Numbered from the stretch's first letter, positions 35,161 to 45,192 are shown. The stretch: 64,000 nt of DNA from Platanthera guangdongensis (GCA_039583875.1 CM077153.1:110046568-110110567); one strand, 5' to 3'. Notes: a model not told the origin generated them from the sequence alone. Numbers and translations: made by a program.

Positions 35161-36290
35161 GATAGCTAAGGCAAAACACCTGCGAGAAGGAGAAAGCCGA
35201 TCATAGGAAATAATTGACGCATGCGGGTGTTGAGTACACACCCGCACCCCTTTGCGAAGAGCAATGGGAAGATCCAGGTCGACGCGGGCCTTAGCGACCG
35301 GAGCATCTGTGGCAGAGAAGGCTGGCCCGGGACTAGAGAGAGATGGCTGCAGAGAAGAGGCAGAAGGTGTAGGGGGTGAGACGGACATAGGAGGAGACGG
35401 AGGAGGAGATGAGGTAAGAGGGGAGACGTCAATAGGCATGGAAGGAATTGAGAGAGGTGGTGGAGAAGCAGAGACATCAAGAGGAAGAGGGGATTCAAGA
35501 GAGAAGTAGGATGCATTCTCGAAGAAGGTCACGTCTGCGGACACAAATTGTTTGCGCCGAACGGGGTCAAAACAACAATAGCCTTTTTGAGTGGTAGAGT
35601 ACCCCAAAAAGACACACTTGGTGGAATGGTGGGAAAGCTTGTCGCGGGTAGCGGACGGAGCGTGTACAAAAGCCGTACACCCAAAGACACAGAGAGGGAG
35701 AGGAAAAGGTTCCTTGCTGGGGTATAGAATGGAGAAGGGGGTCTGGCCGTGGAGAACCGTGGAGGGAAGGCGATAGATGAGATAGCAGGAGAGTAGCACA
35801 ATATAGCCCCAGTAGGAGCGAGGCACTTGCATATGCGTCATGAGAGTGCGAGTGACATCAAAGAGGTGACGATTTTTACGCTCCACCACCCCATTTTGCT
35901 GGGAGGTGTAAGCACAGGTGGTCTGATGAACAAGACCATGTTGTAGAAAGAAGGAGGAGAACTCATAACTAAGATATTCCGTAGCATTATCAGAGTGAAA
36001 GACTTTAATAGAAATGTCAAATTGAGTTTTAATCATAGAATAAAAAGATTGTCAGATAGAAAAGAGTTCAGAGTGATCTTTTAACAGATACACTCAGGTA
36101 CATTTAGAAAAATCATCTATAAAAGTTACAAAGTAGGAACTACCCCGACCAACGGTGAGGGTAGGAGCAGGACCCCAGACATCAGAATGAATGAGATTAA
36201 ACAGGCGAGAGGAGCCACGACCTTGCTTCGGCGGGAAGGAGGAGCGATGATGTTTGCCAAGCTAACACGCATCACAATTGAGCGGAGAAG
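35160..36290 (-). pseudogene. Element H integrase
   Basis: ORF 34825-36036 holds FHSDNATEYLS (second catalytic Asp), TSQQNGVVERKNRHL (catalytic Glu), PRSYWGYIVL, FGCTAFVH, KCVFLGYSTTQKGY and a Pro/Ser-rich linker. Upstream, in other phases with stops (36040-36290), are CDAC with a stop in place of the usual Gln, and HSDVWGPAP with the first catalytic Asp. The D,D-E residues are visible but the frame is broken near 36040. Confidence 0.9.
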
Positions 36291-36357
36291 TAGTCAGAGG
36301 TAAGTGGGGTAGAAGCTATCGAAGAATCCGAGGAGGAGGATGTCCAAGGCGAAGATG

Positions 36358-36924
36358 TCATTGAAGCAGATCTGTAGAGGAGGAGTAGGTGGACAGATCG
36401 GAAACATTATTGAGGAAGTAGAGGCCGGCTCTCTTAGTCCTAGTAGTAATCGTCCGCTGGGTCCTCGGGTCCTGAAAAGAGCAAGAAGTGGGAGTGAATA
36501 AGACGGTGCACTGAAGTTGCCGGCATAAAGTGGTAACAGATAATAAATTGCACGGGAACTTCGGGACATAGAGAGTGTCCTCCAAGCGAAGCGACGAGGT
36601 GACTTGAACCATACCCGTCCCATGAACCGGGGACAGTGAACCATCCGACACACAAACCGGGGGCAATCGGCCATGCGTTTCAAGGAGAGAGAAGCAATGA
36701 GGGTTACCAGTCATATGATTTATAGCACCCGAGTCAATCAGCCATTTACCTTGGGTAATGACGTGGGCACTACCTGAAGTCGTGGCCATAGAGGCAGACG
36801 GCCGAGAGGGGGCGGAGGTCGAGGAAGGTGCATCACCGGAAGGGCGAAGATGAGGATGTTTCTGCCAGCAGTTGTCAATAGAATGGCTGGTACGACCATA
36901 GTGAGAGTAGAGGAATCTGGACAA
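36358..36924 (-). pseudogene. Element H gag end and aspartic protease
   Basis: The 188-residue segment starts with a nucleocapsid-like HYGRTSHSIDNCWQKHP that lacks the leading Cys pair. It continues into WLIDSGAINHMTGN, the copia protease active site with D-S-G intact, and ends in CNLLSVTTLCRQLQC and the GAG-pre-integrase region. It is in the same phase as the integrase segment and a different phase from gag upstream. Confidence 0.88.
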
Positions 36925-37010
36925 ACCGTGCCTGCTTGAGTGGCTGCGGCCACTAGGCCCCCCTAGTAAGCATAGGAGTCCTGGGAAGGAGGGGAGGTGA
37001 ACAGAGGATG

Positions 37011-37661
37011 CTAGAGCAGCGAAGTAACAGTGGCAATGCGAGCCGCTGTGGCATCCAAAGTGGGAGACTCCGCCTCACCCAAGATCTGCTGGCGGATCAT
37101 ATCATAGGAATCGGGAAGGCGGAGAAGATAACAAACAACCAGTAGGTCTTGGAAGTGTTTGTGCTGATCGGCCAAGTCTGCGGAGAAGGGGAAATTCTGG
37201 AGGATCTCTGTGCCAAGACCCTGAACTTGCTGATGAGCCGCAGCAGGAGACATGGAAGGGCGGGCGAAGAGGTCTGCATAAAGAGTATAAATGCGGGACG
37301 TCTGGCCCCCCTTCAAATAGAAAGCAGCTAGGTGAAGCCAAGCAGCCTTAACCGTCTCATCATGGCGAATGACGGGAAGGCACTCATCAGAAAGGCTGTT
37401 GGCCAGCCAAGTACGGACAAGGGCATCACTCGTATCCCAGTCATCAAATTGAGGAAAGGTAAGAGGAGGAGGGTCATCAGTGAGGTGATGACGCTTGCGC
37501 TGAGAGTGAAGAAGAAAGGTGAAAGAAATGCTCCAATCGGGATAGTTGGAGCCAACAATTTTAGAAAGCGTGCCAAGGTTGCCCGAAGGAGTAGGAGGAG
37601 GAGGAGCCGCAGGGGTGGTGGAGGTAGAGATAACGGGGGTGGAGAGACCGGAATTGGCCAT
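37011..37661 (-). pseudogene. Element H gag
   Basis: 216 residues from the ATG at 37661: an N-terminal Ser/Thr/Pro stretch, KIVGSNYPDWSISFTFLL, WLANSLSDECLPVIRHDETVKAAWLHLAAFY, TSRIYTLYADLFA, VQGLGTEILQNFP and LLRLPDSYDMIRQQIL. This is the standard copia Gag (UBN2/DUF4219-like) fold region. It stops at 37011 before the zinc knuckle, so the frame is broken. The ATG is the first good start after the leader and is probably genuine. Confidence 0.88.
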
Positions 37662-38130
37662 AGAGAAGGCAGGAAACTACGTGAGAAGAGGAGAAGCCAC
37701 GGGGAGAGAAAAAGGAGAGAAAGCCACACGACCTAAGGAGGCGGCGGGACACGAGAAAGAAACCGCAGCGAACAAGGACGAAACCACAGCGGGATAAAGA
37801 GAAGAAGCTGTAGCGACATGGTGGCAGAACAACAGCGGCCAGGAAGCAGACCAAGCCATAGGGAAAGAGGTCGCGCAAAATGAAAGAGGCCGAGCGAACA
37901 GAAGAGAAGAGGAAGCAAGGGACCCGAGAGAACAGGTCGAGAACAGACCGAAGGAAGTCGCACGAATAGGGAAAAACAAGCCGCGCGAACAGGGCAGCAG
38001 TCAGAAGAGAAAACAAGTCGCGCGAACAGGGCAACGGTCAGAGAAGGAACCAAGCCGCGAGAACAGGTCGCGGAAAGAAGAAACAAGCTGCACGCGCAGA
38101 TAGAGCTCAGTCAGGAGGAAAGGACTGAGT
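37662..38130 (-). other. Element H untranslated leader, repeat-rich
   Basis: Between primer site and gag. It contains several 'gcgcgaacaggg-ca-cggtcagag' units (37975-38080), about 55-60 bp apart, and long purine-rich tracts on the plus strand. No ORF of its own; the ORFs seen here are low-complexity. The leader of copia elements normally holds packaging signals; which part does so here is not visible. Confidence 0.7.
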
Positions 38131-38142
38131 CCTCTGATACCA
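38131..38142 (-). other. Primer binding site of element H, initiator-Met type
   Basis: Minus strand TGGTATCAGAGG directly after the 5' LTR end at 38143; complementary to the 3' end of initiator tRNA-Met. Confidence 0.93.
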
Positions 38143-38516
38143 TGTAAAAGTAGCAAACACACAGCTAACAAACTGACATAAATTTGAATAATTGAAAGTT
38201 TTATTATTCAAAAAGATATCAATTACAAAGGTATGACCTCCCTTTTATAGAATGGAGGAGATAGGAGAGAGTATAAACAAACAATGTGGGACTAAAAAAT
38301 ATATAGGGCTGAGCGGCTAGAAATTAAAGAGACCGCACAGGCCGCGTGGTTAGACAAATGTGCTAACCACTCGGCAACTCCAACAGGAAGAGAACACGCC
38401 GCAATAGGAGACCGATAGACCGCCCGGTCTCCAGGATTCTGAGAGAGACCGCCAGACCGCTCGGTCATCAACCCGCCAGACAAGACCGCAAGGATGCCCT
38501 GTCTAATACTTCAACA
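38143..38516 (-). repeat. Element H 5' LTR (374 bp)
   Basis: Partner of 33238-33610 with identical termini. Contains the TATA box at about 38241-38250 and the AGACCG/CGGTCT palindromes at 38418-38465 and 38490-38505 (partly decayed). Confidence 0.95.
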
Positions 38517-38521
38517 ATAAG

Positions 38522-39295
38522 CATGGTGAAAAACCGCCACTTGCCTCAACCTTGTCGAACCCGGCGACACCAACACTCTTTTTTTTATAGATCTGGCAGC
38601 AAAAACTCCGGTGCAGAAAAATCTCAAACTTTTCGAGAGGATGGAAGGTAAAAATGAAATTCCTAACACCCAAAATTCCACAAAACAAGAAAAACTTATC
38701 GTAGAAATGTAGATCTCAGTGAGAGCTATCTGGATCTACTCTCCAACGATGATTTCGTGCACCAGAGCCCCTAAAATCGGTGGTCGAAGGCTCTCCAAAG
38801 ACTGACTCTTTCTCTCTTTCGCAAACAGGCGACGGTTTTAGGAAAAAGATGATGAATAGGGTTTGTCTATTCACAAGGCTATTTATACATATAAATATGA
38901 GCATTATAATAATAATTTATTATTAATTAATCGTCCAAACGACTCAAAATTCACATCAACACGGATTTCTACGAAAATCGCACCGTAGCTAATTGTCGAT
39001 GCTACAAATCCAACGGTGAAGTCAGAATTAGGATCTCACAGACCAAACTCGGGTTAACACTCCCCGAAGCATATACTCCAAAATTCCCAAAAACTCTCCT
39101 CCGAGTCACCAAAACAGACTCGGCTCGCGAGTGAATTCCATAAACAAGCTAGATGCAAGCCCCACTGACAACTTTTTGAGCAAAACCACGCTCTAACAAT
39201 GGCACCAGCAAAAACATGCGTCAACATAATTCCATAATGTCAAAATTATGTCAATAAAAGTATTAGATTAAACATCAAATAGCAGGTGTCTTACA
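38522..39295 (-). mobile_element. LTR-like sequence J, proximal part, with promoter
   Basis: Minus strand starts TGTAAGACACC at 39295, inside D's 3' LTR, flanked by CTAAC (39296-39300) as a possible target copy. A TATA box (CTATTTATA on plus, TATAAATAG on minus) lies at 38879-38887, about 410 bp in, followed by a leader-like stretch. 'ggttgaggcaag' near 38560 resembles the same position in L and E, so J may be a relative of the chromovirus LTRs. No ORF. H interrupts it at 38521. Confidence 0.5.
38879..38887 (-). promoter_or_regulatory. TATA box in J
   Basis: TATAAATAG on the minus strand in an A/T-rich context ('catatttatatgtataaatagcc'). The sequence downstream changes to mixed composition, as in a transcribed leader. 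Confidence 0.6.
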
Positions 39296-39651
39296 CTAAC
39301 ACCGCGCGGTAGGCGACATCGGTTACGACTCGACACCTACACTATCGTCGTGCGCTAACTCCTATCGATGCGTGGTATAATCCTGAGACCACCATCAATT
39401 AAATTGTCCCCACTATCGACACGGTAACATTATCGTCGCACGATAGCTTCCCGAGAACTCTACTAGAATAATCCATGGCTACCACCGCGCGGTAACAAGT
39501 TTCCACCCCACGGTAACATATTTCTCGAGAACTCAACACTTTCTCGAGAACTCAACGCTTTCCCGAGAACTCAACACTATCGATGCAAACCCTGGAGCTA
39601 CCATAACCCCCAGAGAAGCATCTCCCGCCATATGAAATTTGGGGTGTTACA
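39296..39651 (-). repeat. Element D 3' LTR, first 356 bp, with CCGCGCGG / ATCGT palindromes
   Basis: Minus-strand start TGTAACACCCCAAATTTCAT at 39651 directly after the polypurine tract. It matches the start of L (43078 onward, plus strand): 'aaatttcat-agg', 'gagatgcttctctgggggttat', 'ggtagctc-agggtttgc'. Palindromes: ACCGCGCGGT at 39301-39310 and 39484-39493, ATCGT-CGC-ACGAT at 39432-39444. It is interrupted by J. Confidence 0.85.
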
Positions 39652-39665
39652 AATCTCCCCCACTT
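39652..39665 (-). other. Polypurine tract of element D
   Basis: Minus strand AAGTGGGGGAGATT immediately before the LTR start; the classic chromovirus plus-strand primer site. Confidence 0.92.
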
Positions 39666-39761
39666 AAAGAATTTCGTCCCGAAATTAAGTGATGCAGGAA
39701 ACAAAGAAATTAAATCAACTTTAAACTGTGTACCTAAACTGAACAACTCGAGGAACTCCAA

Positions 39762-40590
39762 CTATATGGTTTGCTCCCACTCCCATGAAAGCTCCTCTCG
39801 ACCATAGTTGTCCCAATGGACCTTGACCATTTTAATTGATTTGTTCTGCAGCTGCTTGACCTCTACATCTTCCATCTGAATGGGCTTGACCTTTGTCGTC
39901 AACCCACTGTCGACCAGCACTTGATTCGCAGCAACCACTTGAGTAGTCTCTTGAATAGCCGTCTGCAACACTGAGATGTGAAATACATCATGCAAACCAC
40001 TCAACTCCACCGAAAGTGCCAAACGATAGGCGGCTTCACCCATCCGTTACAAGATCTCAAAAGGGCCAACATACCTCAGACTGAGCTTCTTAAAGCGTCG
40101 AATCCTTGATACACCCTTAAACAACTTTATCTTGAGGTATACCTAATCACCCACCACAAACTTCATTTTCTGATGCTTGAAATACATCATGCAAACCGCT
40201 CAACTCTACCGAAAGTGCCAAACGATAGGTGACTTCACCCATCCGCTCCAAGATCTCAAAAGGGCCAACATACCTCGTACTGAGCTTCTTAAAGTGTCGA
40301 ATCCTTGATACGCCATTAAACGGCTTTATCTTGAGGTATACCCAATCGCACACCACAAACTTCATGTTTTGATGCTTGACATTATAGTACTTGACCTGCC
40401 TATCTTGAGCAATAAGTAGCCATTCCAGAATCACCCGTATCGTTGAAGTAGCATCTTTAACGTCATTTCACTTGTACAACGTCTATTCTCCCGTTTCTAC
40501 CCAAGCCAACGACGTACGACACCTTCTTCCGTACAGAGCCTCAAAAGGTGCCATCTGAATGCAAGCTTGGTAGTTATTATTATATACGAA
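39762..40590 (-). pseudogene. Element D integrase C-terminus and chromodomain, with tandem duplication
   Basis: ORF 39762-40043 encodes YRLALSVELSGLHDVFHISVL and the chromodomain piece IKMVKVHWDNYGREELSWEW. ORF 40147-40434 encodes VKYYNVKHQNMKFVVCDWVYLKIKPF and STRYVGPFEILERMGEV (GPY/F module). A 199-bp direct duplication (39981-40378) repeats the GPF-VYRLAL segment; as 199 is not a multiple of three it also shifts the frame. Upstream at 40500-40590 are YNNNYQACIQMAPFEALYGRRCRT motifs with stops. Confidence 0.85.
39981..40378. repeat. 199-bp tandem duplication inside D integrase
   Basis: Copy 1 39981-40179 and copy 2 40180-40378, both starting 'aaatacatcatgcaaacc' and ending 'tgatgcttg'. The two copies differ by scattered substitutions (e.g. 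cactcaactcc vs gctcaactct), so the duplication is old. No other element in the window shows it. Confidence 0.92.
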
Positions 40591-41010
40591 TTAAATCATA
40601 AAAAGATGGTCCTCCCACATTTTCCCAAAATCCAAAGAACACATACGAAGCATATCTTCCATCGTCATGTTCACCCTTTCAGTCTGACCATCTGTCTGTG
40701 GGTGAAAAGTCATGCTGAAGATCAATCTGGTACCCAACAACTCATGAATGAGCCTCCAATCATTAGATGTGAAACGACCATCTCGAGCACTAACAATGCT
40801 CCGGGGTATGTCATGTAAACGGACTATGTCGTCCACACAAAGTTTTGCCAGCTTCTCAACTGAATCATCCTTCCTATTCGCTACGAAATGTGACACCTTC
40901 GTTGAATGATCAATGACCAGCCAAATGACATCATTCCACTTGTGCGATCTCGGCAAGCAGTGCACGAAATCCATGGAGATGTCATCAAATTTCCACTCCG
41001 GTATCGACAA
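40591..41010 (-). pseudogene. Element D integrase catalytic core
   Basis: The ORF encodes EWKFDDISMDFVHCLPRS (first catalytic Asp), IVSARDGRFTSNDW, and MTFHPQTDGQTERVN (catalytic Glu). Related copies A and B have SDRD and LDRD where D has SARD, so the second catalytic Asp appears to be replaced by Ala. Zinc-finger sequence upstream (41040-41130) is broken by stops. Confidence 0.88.
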
Positions 41011-41430
41011 GTACTTCAGGAATCCACCTTTCTTCAGTCCTGGCCATTAGAACACTTTCTTCATGTCCTTGAACATCTTGATGCTCCCGGGGTGAATTGA
41101 GTACTTCGTAAAGTGCGCCTCATACATCAAATCTTCTCGCAACTTCCCCACGTTGGGGACGCACAATCAGTTTCCTTTCCATAAGAGGCCATCGTCAATA
41201 GATAACTGGTCGTTAGATGCATCAACGGCATCCACCAGTGACATTTCAAGCTCATGTCCAAATCCAAGACCTACCGAATCCTATCCGCAAGGATGTATTG
41301 AACATTCGTCCAACTCAAACACGCCTTTGTACTAGATCCCTTGTCAACATAAGATATCTACAAGGTCTTCAAATCCCGAATAAGCTGCTCGTCATGCATC
41401 TGTAACCAGGTGGCCCGTACAGGAGTTCTA
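41011..41430 (-). pseudogene. Element D RNase H-integrase linker (decayed)
   Basis: Fragments only: VRATWLQMHDEQLIRDLK near 41370-41420, then the region that should hold the integrase zinc finger, with repeated stops. No intact motif beyond scattered similarity to A at 7300-7650. The other ORFs here are on the opposite strand and not believable. Confidence 0.55.
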
Positions 41431-42215
41431 CGGCTCAAAGCATCTGCCACAACGTTTCCCTTCCCAAGAATATAATGAATCTTGTAGGTACAGTCCCCAA
41501 AGAACTCCATCCACCTACGCTAATGCATGTTCAGATCCTTCCGATCTATTAGATACTTCAGTCACTTATGATCTGAATAAATATCGACCTTAACCCCATA
41601 TAGATAATAACTCCAAAGCTTGAGAGAGAATACTACTGCTGCCAACTCCAAATCATGGACCGGGTAATTCCTCTCATGCACCTTCAACTAGCGCGATCCA
41701 GAGACTATCATCTTCCCATGTTGAAGCAGAACACAACCTTATCCACTCCCAGAGGTGTCACTATAAATGACAAAGCCCTCCAGACCACATGGGGAACACA
41801 AGACAGGTGTCGTGGTCAGATGACACTTTAGTTGTTCAAAAGCTTGTGCGCACTCCGACAACCAAACAAACTTTTGATCCTGCCTTGTCAAAGTGGTGAG
41901 GGGCAGTGCTATATGCGAGAATTTCTCAACGAAGCGCCTGTAATATCCGTAAGGCACCAGAAAACTCTGGAATTCCAACACAGTAGACAACACATGCCAC
42001 TCCCGTATTGCAACTATCTCCAACTGATCTACTGCAATTACCTCTTCACTGACAACGTGACCAAGAAACACTACCGAGGACAGCCAAAACACACATTTGG
42101 AGAATTTGGCGTACAGTTGGTTCCTCCTTAGGGTCTCTAATACCATATATAGATGCTTGAAATAGTCATCCTCACACCATGAGTACACCAGTATATCGTC
42201 TATGAAGACTATCAC
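41431..42215 (-). pseudogene. Element D reverse transcriptase palm/thumb and RNase H
   Basis: ORF 41739-42215 starts with IVFIDDILVYS, the intact catalytic FIDD motif, then [34 protein letters not shown] and VIYSDTSGSG. RNase H continues with stops as [31 protein letters not shown] and ILGKGNVVADALSRR down to 41431. The Gln in RRNQLYAKF shows what codon was lost to a stop in A at 8383. Confidence 0.9.
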
Positions 42216-42224
42216 GAACTGGTT

Positions 42225-42596
42225 CTAGTACTCTCTGAACATCCTCTTCATCAAATCCAAAAACACAAAAGGTGCATTCGTCAGCCCTAATGGAATGACG
42301 GTGAATTCATAATGCCCATAACGTGTGATGAAAGTCGTCTTGGGAATGTCACTTTCCCATATTCTCAGTTGATAGTACCTGGATTTCAAATCTAGCTTCG
42401 AGTACACAGTCGACCCGACCAGCTGATCGAACAGATCATCAATCTGAGGGATCAGATATCTATTTTTCTCTGTCGGGTTATTCAACTCTCGATAATCAAT
42501 ACACAGTCGTAAGCTTTCGTCCTTCTTCTTATTAAAAAGGACTGGCACGCTCCAAGGCGATGAACTTGGACCCACGTACCCTTAATATAACAGCTC
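42225..42596 (-). pseudogene. Element D reverse transcriptase fingers/palm
   Basis: ORF 42225-42575 encodes [59 protein letters not shown] and [18 protein letters not shown] motifs in order. Stops at 42582-42584 and 42597-42599 precede it. A stop at 42222-42224 separates it from the FIDD segment in the same region. Confidence 0.9.
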
Positions 42597-43077
42597 TTAC
42601 AGTTGTACTTTCAATTCCGCCATCTCCTTAGGCACTACGGAGTATGGGGAGCGTGACATAGGCTTGGCACAAGGAACTAGCTCGATGGTGAAGATGATCT
42701 GATGTTGAGGTGGGGCTCCAGGGAGATTTTCAGGAAAAACATCAGGAAACTCCGATATGACTGGGATACCATCCAGACCTGGCTTGGGCTTCGAAGCCTC
42801 CACTAATGTGATAAAACGCTCTACACCACTATGTACTGCTTTAGCCACCTAGAGAGCAGACATCAAAGTCTGGCTCGATCCCCTCATGCCAGAGAATGTT
42901 GTTTCTTGCTCCGTATCCACTCCCAATCTGACCACCTTGCGGTTACAATCAATGTACGCACACTGCTCCGAGAGCTAGTCCATATCAAATATCACATCAA
43001 ACTCCACTATCGGTAGTAGTGATGCTTGTAAGTCAAACTCTTGACTCGCAATTCGTACCTTCACGATGCAAAATCTA
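42597..43077 (-). pseudogene. Element D protease second half and linker to RT
   Basis: Minus-strand reading from 43077: FDVIFDMD, then a stop in place of Trp, LSEQCAYIDCNRKVVRL (protease second half), then FPDVFPENLPGAPPQHQIIFTIELVPCAKPMSRSPY, the conserved linker to RT. It ends at TAA 42597-42599. The first half of the protease lies beyond the L insertion at 45193-45385. Confidence 0.85.
43073..43077. other. Left target-site copy of L (ATCTA)
   Basis: ATCTA adjoins the L start; the other side is CTCTA (45188-45192). Four of five bases agree. The equivalent, uninterrupted E sequence near 51490 ('cgcgagtagaatctg') supports a join here. Confidence 0.6.
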
Positions 43078-43129
43078 TGTAACGCTCCAAATTTCATAAG
43101 GCAGAAGATGCTTCTCTGGGGGTTATCAC

Positions 43130-43570
43130 TCGGCGGTAGCTAGTTCCCGCGCGGCGGTAGCTCTAGGGTTTGCGTCGATGGCGGTGAGTTCTCGAGAGAG
43201 GGCTGAGTTCTCAAGAAAGACGTTACTGCACGATGTAAAGTTATTACCGTGCGAAGGTAGCGGGGGAATTAATCAGGCAGACCCCTCGGGAAGCTATCGC
43301 ACGACGATAGTATTATCGCTAGTGATAGCTGGATCAATTTAACTATTATGGTTCTCGGGATCCTACCGCGCGACGATAACGGCTGGTGTCGTGTTGTAAC
43401 CGCCATCCTATATCGCGCAGCATTAGCGTCCTATCGCACGGCGGTATCGTATCCGAAACGACGAGGCCACGTGTCGGCCTGTAGTTGGAGGGCTTGGGCG
43501 ATTGCGCTCGAAACGAGGCATTGAATTAAGGTACCATGCGTCGGTAGCTAATTATCGCGCCGCGGTAGCT
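43130..43570. repeat. Palindrome cluster in L (CCGCGCGG, CTATCG/CGATAG)
   Basis: Repeated 'ccgcgcggcggtag', 'taccgcgcgacgata' and CTATCG-CACGA-CGATAG (43294-43310) motifs, separated by 'gttctcga-gag' units. The cluster ends immediately before the TATA box. The E LTR, homologous to L further downstream, has an entirely different cluster here. Confidence 0.8.
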
Positions 43571-43572
43571 TG

Positions 43573-43581
43573 ATATATATA
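43573..43581 (+). promoter_or_regulatory. TATA box of solo LTR L
   Basis: TATATATA immediately downstream of the palindrome cluster ('gcttgatatatataccaag'). Likely promoter of the parental element. Confidence 0.65.
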
Positions 43582-45192
43582 CCAAGTTTTGCCATTTTAC
43601 TTCATTTCCTTCTGAATTTGGAGTTGTCCTGGATTTCTTGGAGGAGAAGTAGCAGCGCCAGAAGAGTGATCTCAACACCATTGGAGTTCCGAAGCTCCGA
43701 TTCGCAAGATGAGTCCATATCGGTTGAGGCAAGATCATTGCGGACGCTTTCATCCGTCTAGATATTTAGCATGGCACCAAAGAGAGCGCAAAGGGTAATG
43801 ATTCTCAACTTGGACATGTGAAGTCCTCTTCCTTTTCCATAGGAAGCCCTCTCCGGCGTGTGTGCGGTGAGCGTGAGGTTTTCCTTCGAGTAGATACAGT
43901 ATATCCCTGTAGTTTTTGAATATAGAGTTCGGAATCAAAGTACAAACATAGGCATGATGTGTGAAGCCTATCTAGATAGGTTGGTCTGGATTGGTGATGT
44001 TTTCATTGTGCTTGTATTGGTCGGAGCAGACTGAGCGATGTTTGTTTTTTTGGTTTCTACACGGTAGATTGCAATAGGGAACCTTGGGGACTAACTCCAA
44101 GGGGGACCCAGAAACTGGGCAGAAACGCATTTCTGTCAGGTACCACGCGGTGGTAGTGCTACCTCCAGCGGTATCTCCTTGAGAGCTTTGATTGAGGCCT
44201 TTATCATGGAGACGCATGGGGCCAGTAATTGTGGCCTATGTCGTGGAGACCTGGGGCCTGTGATTGGTGCTGAGAGATTTGTGAGCCCAGCTTGGTGGCC
44301 TGAGATCCATTTGTATAACATAATGGGGTTATGTAAAGATTAGAGAAATGGGAATGGGGAGGCCGACCCACATCGTGGCTGTTTGCCCGGCGATGTGAGC
44401 AACGGGAAAGGGCCAAACCTACCAAGTAGCTATGCCGAGCATCCATGGGTAAGGTTACCTATCTCTGCCATAGTTACGGGTCTTAGGCCTTGCGCAGGCC
44501 TTAAAGACTACCAAAATTCTCATATTGTCGCTATTTAGAGAACGGTGGTGCGTCCCTGGTTTTTGTTCAGACACCGAGATTGTGCCCTGAGTGCTTGGGG
44601 TGTGTGGTCGTTCGTGCCAATGCTTGTGATGAAGTGTGTTTAAATTGCACTTTCATTACTATGTTTGGTTTGGCCAATACAGTGCAGGGAAGGAGCTCCA
44701 TCGTCCTGAGTAAGGGGTGGGGTCGTCATAATTTGGTCAGCTTTTGCTGACCGTTGCCTTGTTTTGCCAGCGTTTGCTGGATTGTTCTTATAGATATTGG
44801 TGAGCCAGGTGGCAAGTAGTGGGCTAAAGCTCTTGATGCTGTGGTGGCCCTTGAAGGCCAAAGCAAAGTGTTTTGTATGGCCGTCCTGCATGGAGAAGTA
44901 TGTAAAACACTTATTGTTTAAGAAAACATTGTAAGGCCACAAGGCCAAGACTCTTTGGGTATTTGTTCTTTCGTTCCTGCTTTGGACTATAGTGGACATT
45001 TATGTTTTGTGATGGGTTCTCCCAACTTGTTTAAAAGCTTATGCTAGAATGCTCTATGTTATGTCTCAAAAAGTTTATATTAGTACTTTGGTATTAATAT
45101 GTAACTCCGCTGACTATCCGTGGTATATAGCATGGGGCCCCGACCGGACCTTATGTTATATCCCATGCGATGGATGAGGGTGTTATACTCTA

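Larger units (their letters stand above)
33233..38521 (-). mobile_element. Element H: complete Ty1/copia retrotransposon with ATAAG target duplication
   Basis: ATAAG flanks both ends (33233-33237 and 38517-38521). The LTRs are 33238-33610 and 38143-38516 with TGTTGA...TTTTACA ends. Minus-strand order is 5' LTR, primer site, leader, gag, protease, integrase, RT, RNase H, polypurine tract, 3' LTR: the copia order, with integrase before RT. I counted about 32 differences between the two LTRs, so the insertion is fairly old. Coding frames are broken in several places. It sits inside J. Confidence 0.96.
43078..45187 (+). repeat. L: solo chromovirus LTR inserted in reverse inside D (2110 bp)
   Basis: Plus-strand start TGTAACGCTCC and end GGGTGTTATA (C-to-T change from the expected TTACA). 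Same group as D's own LTRs: its start matches 39651 downward and its end (44460-45187) matches D's 5' LTR (47530-46801) as an inverted copy. It has no internal region or primer site after its end, so it is a solo LTR left by LTR-LTR recombination. Contents: palindrome cluster 43130-43570, TATA box 43573-43581, ATG-GCACC block at 43770, then a non-coding remainder. Confidence 0.9.

Noticed and set aside
37677..38086. Long overlapping Ser/Leu/Phe-rich ORFs in H's leader
   Set aside because: Low-complexity, purine-biased leader sequence located between primer site and gag; several frames are open at once.
38522..39295. Host gene promoter on the minus strand (TATA box plus leader-like sequence)
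   Set aside because: No ORF follows, the sequence starts with an LTR-like TG terminus inside another LTR, and it resembles L/E at one block; an LTR is the simpler reading, though not proven.
38522..39651. D's 3' LTR running unbroken from 39651 to 38522 and on through 31154
   Set aside because: The distal part does not match L or D's 5' LTR end, and an LTR-type start at 39295 gives a natural breakpoint; J is treated as separate.
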